Below are positions 62,587 to 64,000 of a stretch of 64,000 bases of DNA, piece after piece; the first letter of the stretch is position 1; every line of letters begins with the position of its first letter. Origin of the DNA: Candidatus Marinarcus aquaticus (GTDB lineage: Bacteria; Campylobacterota; Campylobacteria; Campylobacterales; Arcobacteraceae); contig NZ_PDKN01000008.1 of NCBI RefSeq assembly GCF_004116335.1, forward strand, positions 1 through 64,000, given 5' to 3'. The notes beneath the pieces are model-generated. The model did no database searches. It saw only the letters and a program-made list of their open reading frames with translations, and had not been told where the DNA came from. The translations under genes were made by a program, and so were the position numbers.

Positions 62587-64000
62587 TTATCCTACACTTC
62601 CCTCTAAAGAGATACTGAGTAACTCTTTTGCTTCAGCTGCAAACTCCATTGGCAACTCTTTTAATACCTCTTTACAAAAACCATTCACAATCATCGCAAT
62701 GGCATCCTCTTCTTGGATTCCTCTTTGATTGAGATAAAAGAGTTGTTCATCTGAGATTTTAGAGGTGGTTGCTTCATGTTCTACTTGTGCACTCATGTTC
62801 TTAATCTCATGATAAGGGTAGGTGTGTGCTTTACATTGGTTTCCAATAAGCAAGGAGTCACACTGTGAAACGTTTCGTGCATTGTGTGCTTTTTTACTCA
62901 TACGAACCAATCCTCTGTACGCATTCACACCGTTCATGGCCGAAATACCTTTTGAGATGATCGTTGATTTGGTATTGGCTCCTAAATGAATCATTTTAGT
63001 ACCTGTGTCGGCTTGTTGTGCACGTGATGAAATTGCCACAGAGTAAAATTCACCCACGGAGTGGTCTCCTTTTAAAACACACGATGGGTATTTCCACGTT
63101 AAACTAGAGCCCGTTTCTACTTGTGTCCATGAAATTTTTGAATTTTCACCTGCACACAAGCCTCGTTTGGTTACGAAGTTTAAAATTCCCCCTTTACCGG
63201 TGTCATCCCCAGGATACCAGTTTTGAATTGTGGAGTATTTGATTTGACTGTTCTTTAATGCAACAAGCTCAACGACAGCGGCATGAAGTTGTCTGTTATC
63301 TCGTGAAGGGGCAGAACACCCTTCATTGTATGAAACATAGGAACCCTCATCACAAATGATCAGTGTACGTTCAAACTGTCCTGTGTTTAATGCATTGATT
63401 CTAAAATAGGTTGATAATTCCATTGGGCAACGCGTGTTGGGTGGAATATATACAAAACTTCCATCGGTGAATACTGCAGAGTTCAAACATGCAAAAAAGT
63501 TATCTCCCACAGGTACAACAGAAGCCAGATATTTTTTTAAAATCTCTGGATGTGCATTGGCAGCTTCTGAAATAGAACAAAATATGATGCCCAACTCTTC
63601 AAGCTCTTTTTGAAAAGTGGTTTTCACTGATACTGAATCAAACACTGCATCCACTGCTACACCTGCAAGCTGTTTTTGTTCATCTAAAGGGATACCTAAA
63701 CGTTCATATGTTTTTAAAATCTCTGGGTCAACTTCATCTAAAGAGTCTAAAGGTTTTTTAGGCGCTGAAAAGTATGAGATATCTTGATAATCAATTTTGG
63801 CATATTTCAGGTTTGCCCAAGTAGGCTCTTTCATGCTCAACCATTTCTTATAAGCTTTGAGCCTGAACTCTAAAAGCCATTGTGGTTCATTTTTTTTTGC
63901 AGAGATAGCTTTAATGACCTCTTCATTTAAACCTTTTGCAAAAGTTTCACTTTGAACTAAAGTTTCAAACCCCAATTCATAGTCGTGATGCAGTATTTGT
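62587..64000 (-). CDS. sufB: SufB, Fe-S cluster scaffold subunit (5' end beyond the window)
   Basis: At least 471 codons lie in the window. The frame is open to the right edge (codons before 63975 read [15 protein letters not shown], matching the family N-terminus Y-x-x-GF), so the TTG at 63975 is not the true start and the gene is truncated by the window. Landmarks: NNxRCPM-type [53 protein letters not shown] (positions near 270-290) and the C-terminal [11 protein letters not shown]. It is the site of cluster assembly and opens sufBCDSET. Confidence 0.95.
   Translation of the reverse strand, partial: QILHHDYELGFETLVQSETFAKGLNEEVIKAISAKKNEPQWLLEFRLKAYKKWLSMKEPTWANLKYAKIDYQDISYFSAPKKPLDSLDEVDPEILKTYERLGIPLDEQKQLAGVAVDAVFDSVSVKTTFQKELEELGIIFCSISEAANAHPEILKKYLASVVPVGDNFFACLNSAVFTDGSFVYIPPNTRCPMELSTYFRINALNTGQFERTLIICDEGSYVSYNEGCSAPSRDNRQLHAAVVELVALKNSQIKYSTIQNWYPGDDTGKGGILNFVTKRGLCAGENSKISWTQVETGSSLTWKYPSCVLKGDHSVGEFYSVAISSRAQQADTGTKMIHLGANTKSTIISKGISAMNGVNAYRGLVRMSKKAHNARNVSQCDSLLIGNQCKAHTYPYHEIKNMSAQVEHEATTSKISDEQLFYLNQRGIQEEDAIAMIVNGFCKEVLKELPMEFAAEAKELLSISLEGSVG

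Noticed and set aside
63970-63975. TTG start for sufB
   Set aside because: The upstream codons in the window are open and match the SufB N-terminus, so the true start is outside the window.

Overview
The window looks like a chromosome segment from a Campylobacterota bacterium of the Arcobacter type. The evidence is the AT-rich base composition, conserved gene neighbourhoods such as tlyA-ribF-cmoA and kdsA-ribH-nusB-pyrF, a PgbA-like secreted protein, a DUF5644-like protein, and a Sec-type clade II nitrous oxide reductase cluster with the nosZ-B-D-G-C1-C2-H-F gene order of this phylum. Species cannot be fixed from the sequence alone.

Layout. 1-117 is the end of an rRNA operon (5S). 349-18497 is core housekeeping: a minus-strand operon bcp / pgbA-like / glcD / yihY / small membrane protein; tlyA-ribF-cmoA; a YigZ-like protein; an orphan secretin; an HNH protein and a DUF5644-like protein; murA; an MscS channel; a DMT exporter; a K+ channel with TrkA-N domains; and kdsA, ribH, nusB, pyrF. 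Two tRNA genes (Ser-GCT and a CAT anticodon tRNA) follow at 18563-18742.

Immediately beyond the tRNAs lies a visibly more AT-rich, disturbed region (about 18.8-29.3 kb). It holds a UPF1-like SF1 helicase with a C-terminal PD-(D/E)XK-type nuclease, a 40-codon remnant of a DUF2779 gene, a response-regulator-like protein, a 947-residue protein that fuses an HsdM-like DNA methylase fold, an HsdS-like target recognition domain and a histidine kinase, and broken sbcC and sbcD genes. The methylase/TRD/kinase fusion translationally coupled to a receiver protein is the most unusual system in the window and is a candidate phage-defence or DNA-status signalling pathway.

29.4-51.4 kb is a respiratory region. 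It has an MCP, two CopD-like membrane proteins at its edges, a complete nos cluster (31.8-41.8 kb, minus strand) with an exact FNR-type palindrome in front of nosZ, a divergent two-component pair, a Crp/Fnr regulator without Fe-S cysteines, and an operon encoding an ABC importer, NnrS and a TonB-dependent receiver of an unknown ligand. The products of the cluster move electrons from the quinone pool through NosH/NosG/NosC to periplasmic NosZ, while NosD/F/Y and NosL proteins mature its copper sites.

51.4-64 kb holds tRNA-Gly, a previously overlooked 27-codon hydrophobic ORF with a convergent promoter, an nhaA-two-component operon, a PTS EIIC-EAL fusion, YjbQ, a metallophosphatase, and a sufBCDSET iron-sulfur assembly operon whose first gene (sufB) runs off the right end of the window.
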